A stretch of DNA of 64,000 nucleotides from Mycolicibacterium flavescens (GTDB lineage: Bacteria; Actinomycetota; Actinomycetes; Mycobacteriales; Mycobacteriaceae): NCBI RefSeq assembly GCF_001722335.1, contig NZ_MIHA01000016.1:62001-126000 (forward strand), in the 5' to 3' direction. Shown piece after piece: positions 62,029-64,000 of the stretch. How positions within the stretch are numbered: position 1 is the first letter of the stretch; each line of letters opens with the position of its first letter. The notes beneath the pieces are model-generated. The model saw only the letters and a list, made by a program, of their open reading frames with translations. It made no database searches and was not told the origin of the DNA. The translations under genes were made by a program, and so were the position numbers.

Positions 62029-62088
62029 CCGCGAAACGGTATTTCAGCAGGCCGCTACTAGCGCTTTCCCTGCGTCGATGCAGTCTCG
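62029..62088 (+). repeat. Left inverted-repeat arm of the 62-kb element
   Basis: Begins CCGCGAAACGGTATTTCAGC. Lies between the SDR start and the DUF559 gene start, 68 nt before the latter. Confidence 0.6.
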
Positions 62089-62156
62089 CGGAGGCTATGC
62101 ACAAGCCGTACCCGAATGGCTGCGCAGTTGTCGGTGCGGGGGAACAGCATCGACTC

Positions 62157-62867
62157 ATGGGGGAGATATTCATCGGGTCCGACGCCGTCGCGAGCGGCAC
62201 GGTTACCCGTCATGAACTCGCGCGGTGGTATCGGCCGATCTACCCGAACGTCTACGCCGCGCGCGGTGAGCAGCTCACAGTCCGCGACCGGGCCGTCGGC
62301 GCTGTGCTGTGGTCGAAACGTCGCGGCATCCTCACCGGCATCGCCGCCTCCGCGCTGCACGGCGCGGAATGGGTCGACGCCGACGTCCCCGTCGAGTTGG
62401 TCTACCACTGCACACGTCCCCCGACCGGCATCGTGACGCGCAATGAACGCATCGAGCCCGACGAACTCGGTTGGCAGCACGGCGTGTTGGTCGCTACGCC
62501 GGCACGCACCGCTTTCGACCTGGGTCGGCATCTGCGGCGCGGCCACGCGATAGCGCGGATGGACGCGCTGATGCGGGCCCGGCCGTTCTCCGCCGAGGAC
62601 GTGCTGCTGTTGGCGAAGCGGTATCGCGGTGCCCGTGGCGTCAAGCAACTCAAGGCGGCGCTGCCGCTGGTCGACGGGGGCGCGGCGTCACTTCGGGAGA
62701 CCTGGCTGCGGCTACTGCTCATCGACGCGGGCCTGCCGACGCCCAAGTCCCAGGTGCCGATCTATGACCACGACGGCCGGTTGCTGCGAACCTCCGACCT
62801 CGGCTGGGAGGACCTGATGGTCGTCGCTGAGTACGACGGCGATCAGCACCGGACCGATCGCCCCTAG
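62157..62867 (+). CDS. DUF559-type protein (AbiEi-like N-terminus), probably C-terminally truncated
   Basis: 236 residues. N-terminal part MGEIFIGSDAVASGTVTRHELARWYRPI and a central GVLVATPARTAFDLGRHL are as in the actinobacterial family with an AbiEi-like helix-turn-helix and a DUF559/Vsr-like nuclease-fold domain. The nuclease-like segment begins (VVAEYDGDQHRTDRP) but stops at once with TAG, whereas family members normally continue some 50 residues through a QY-D-R and a final strand. The stop is 9 nt before the right inverted-repeat arm. Expression and activity are doubtful. Confidence 0.8.
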   Translation: MGEIFIGSDAVASGTVTRHELARWYRPIYPNVYAARGEQLTVRDRAVGAVLWSKRRGILTGIAASALHGAEWVDADVPVELVYHCTRPPTGIVTRNERIEPDELGWQHGVLVATPARTAFDLGRHLRRGHAIARMDALMRARPFSAEDVLLLAKRYRGARGVKQLKAALPLVDGGAASLRETWLRLLLIDAGLPTPKSQVPIYDHDGRLLRTSDLGWEDLMVVAEYDGDQHRTDRP

Positions 62868-62876
62868 TCCCGAGCC

Positions 62877-62935
62877 CGAAACTGCACTCACGCAGGACTC
62901 TCTCGCACTTTGTCTGCTGGAATACCGTTTCGCGG
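62877..62935 (-). repeat. Right inverted-repeat arm of the 62-kb element
   Basis: On the minus strand begins CCGCGAAACGGTATTCCAGC. It starts 9 nt after the stop of the enclosed gene and ends 14 nt before the stop of the LpqT gene. Confidence 0.6.
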
Positions 62936-62949
62936 CAAGGGGGCGGTCA

Positions 62950-63627
62950 CTACGGCGGCGGCGGGGCGCCCGGCACCGCGACGGTGAACCCGCTGATGAT
63001 CTTCTCGATGTCGGGGGCCTGCTCGGCGGCCTTATCGGCGAATCCGGTGACCGTGAACTGCACCAGATACCGCTGCCGGGCCGGCGGCGCGCCGGTCGCG
63101 ATGACGATCCGGTTGTAGGTGTGCATCCGGGTGCCGTTGAGGTCGTAGCTGCCCTCGATCATCGCCGACGGGAAACCCTTGAAGTCGTCCATAGAGGCGT
63201 TGAGCCGCTTGAAGTTCTGCGACATCTCGGCGTCGACGTAGCCGTGCTTGACTGCCTCGCGGGGGTCGAAGTCGCCGGTCAGCTTCATCACCACCAGCAT
63301 CGCGATCGGGTAGGTCTCACCCTTGGCGATCACCCGCGTACCCGGCGCGAAGTTGGTGTTGAAGTACGGCTCCCAACCCGCCGGTGTCGGGAAGCTGACC
63401 GTCAGATCCTTGAGCTTGTCCGGGAACGCGGTCTCGCCGACGACGCCGTTCTGCTCGAGGAACACGGCGACCGGCACCGGCTTGTCGTCCTCCGGCGCGG
63501 CCGAGGACGGCGCCGGCGACGACGACGTCGACCACACCGACTGGTAGTTGGGCGGCTCCGTCCCGCAGCCGGCCGCCAGAACCACCGCGGCGACCCCTGC
63601 TACCAGTCCAAAGCCTGCCCGGCTCAC
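62950..63627 (-). CDS. lpqT: LpqT lipoprotein (LpqN/LpqT family, copy 2)
   Basis: 225 residues. Lipobox AAGC (Cys21), Ser/Pro linker, then the LpqN/LpqT domain (VAVFLEQNGVVGETAF, VSFPTPAGWEPY, LVVMKLTGDFDPREAV, YDLNGTRMHTYNRIV). By synteny (next to pth-rplY) it corresponds to Rv1016c. The GTG start at 63627 overlaps the arsC stop as GTGA, so the two are translated together. Ends in a run of Pro. Confidence 0.88.
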   Translation of the reverse strand: MSRAGFGLVAGVAAVVLAAGCGTEPPNYQSVWSTSSSPAPSSAAPEDDKPVPVAVFLEQNGVVGETAFPDKLKDLTVSFPTPAGWEPYFNTNFAPGTRVIAKGETYPIAMLVVMKLTGDFDPREAVKHGYVDAEMSQNFKRLNASMDDFKGFPSAMIEGSYDLNGTRMHTYNRIVIATGAPPARQRYLVQFTVTGFADKAAEQAPDIEKIISGFTVAVPGAPPPP

Positions 63628-63965
63628 AGAATCTCGCGCACCGCGTCGATCGGCCGGGCCAGCCGGGTGCCCTTCGGGGTCACCACGAACGGACGCTCGA
63701 TCAGGATCGGGTGCTCGGCCATCGCGTCGAGCAGTTCGTCGTCCGAGGCGTCAGCCAAACCCAGCTCGCTGTACAGGGATTCGCGTTTACGCACCGCGGT
63801 GCGCACGTCGATGCCGGCGTCGCGGATCATCGTCTCGAGTTCCGCGCGCGTCGGCGGCGTCTTGAGGTACTGCACGATCTCGGGCTCGATCCCGTTCTCG
63901 CGCAGCAGGTCGAGGGTCTTACGCGAGGTGGAGCACTTGGGGTTGTGGTAAATGGTCGAAGACAT
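63624..63965 (-). CDS. arsC: ArsC/Spx-type thioredoxin-fold reductase
   Basis: 113 residues. Catalytic Cys11 in IYHNPKCSTSR and the Arg in the late RPFVVTPKGTRLARP region, as in glutaredoxin-coupled arsenate reductases. No arsenite pump or ArsR is seen, so arsenate reduction as the true role is only a family-level assignment. Translationally coupled to lpqT. Confidence 0.9.
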   Translation of the reverse strand: MSSTIYHNPKCSTSRKTLDLLRENGIEPEIVQYLKTPPTRAELETMIRDAGIDVRTAVRKRESLYSELGLADASDDELLDAMAEHPILIERPFVVTPKGTRLARPIDAVREIL

Positions 63966-64000
63966 CTATGCCGACCCGTCGAAAAGGCTTGTCACCGAAC

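Larger units (their letters stand above)
62029..62935. mobile_element. Small element: truncated DUF559 gene enclosed by imperfect inverted repeats
   Basis: Left arm 62029-62088, right arm 62877-62935. The outermost 22 nt (CCGCGAAACGGTATT then CAGCAG) match with one mismatch in inverted orientation, and an inner block CCTGCGT-N3-TGCAGT-N-TCG recurs in both with one nucleotide difference in spacing. The interior holds one DUF559-type gene. It is the same design as 32736-33576, but with unrelated arm sequence. No target duplication was found. Confidence 0.6.

Overview
The window comes from a high-GC actinobacterium, almost certainly a rapidly growing Mycobacterium/Mycolicibacterium. It carries MmpL, PapA, FadD (fatty acyl-AMP ligase), Pmt, RpfB and LpqN/LpqT-type proteins. 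From memory, the order of conserved genes from about 24.4 kb onward follows the M. tuberculosis map Rv0998 to Rv1016c (pat, AlkB-like, arcA, pmt, rsmI, pabB, metS, tatD, rpfB, ksgA, ispE, pks16, pth, rplY, lpqT).

Region 1 (1-23.9 kb) is an accessory glycolipid locus. It holds the 3' end of a mycocerosate-synthase-like PKS, a PapA acyltransferase, three paralogous HxxxDG acyltransferases, an O-methyltransferase of the Rv2952 type, a UGT-type glycosyltransferase, an MmpL transporter, GT4 and GT2 glycosyltransferases, a second SAM methyltransferase, a Drr-like ABC exporter with two permeases, UDP-glucose 6-dehydrogenase, a secreted Pro-rich protein and a FadD-type ligase. The layout fits a lipooligosaccharide/acyltrehalose-type (Pks5-like) cluster. 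I infer that fatty acids are activated by FadD, extended by the PKS, moved onto a sugar core by PapA and the acyltransferases, decorated with sugars (possibly a uronic acid) and methyl groups, and exported by MmpL and/or the ABC system. Part of it (about 14.6-19 kb) is visibly less GC-rich than the rest.

Region 2 (24.4-31.5 kb) has a cAMP-binding lysine acetyltransferase coupled to an AroE-like gene, an LpqN-type lipoprotein, a PE-PPE-domain hydrolase with a very acidic tail, small secreted/lipoproteins, and a soxR-alkB unit divergent from arcA with a SoxR box between them.

Region 3 (31.5-53.3 kb) is mostly housekeeping: pmt, rsmI, pabB, gdhA, metG, tatD, rpfB-ksgA, ispE, pks16. It is interrupted by two tandem ECF41 sigma factor/flavin oxidoreductase pairs, each preceded by a recognisable ECF41-type promoter, and by a soluble Ser/Thr kinase and a DrrAB-like exporter.

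Region 4 (53.3-64 kb) holds an APH-like/alpha-beta hydrolase divergon next to a TetR regulator, a three-gene operon of poorly characterised enzymes, a cutinase, pth-rplY, an SDR, an LpqT lipoprotein and an ArsC-like protein.

The most unusual signal is a pair of small elements (32736-33576 and 62029-62935). Each consists of a damaged DUF559-type gene enclosed by imperfect inverted repeats of about 54-60 nt, with the gene homology ending close to the inner edge of one arm. No tRNA, rRNA, CRISPR array or recognisable IS transposase was seen.
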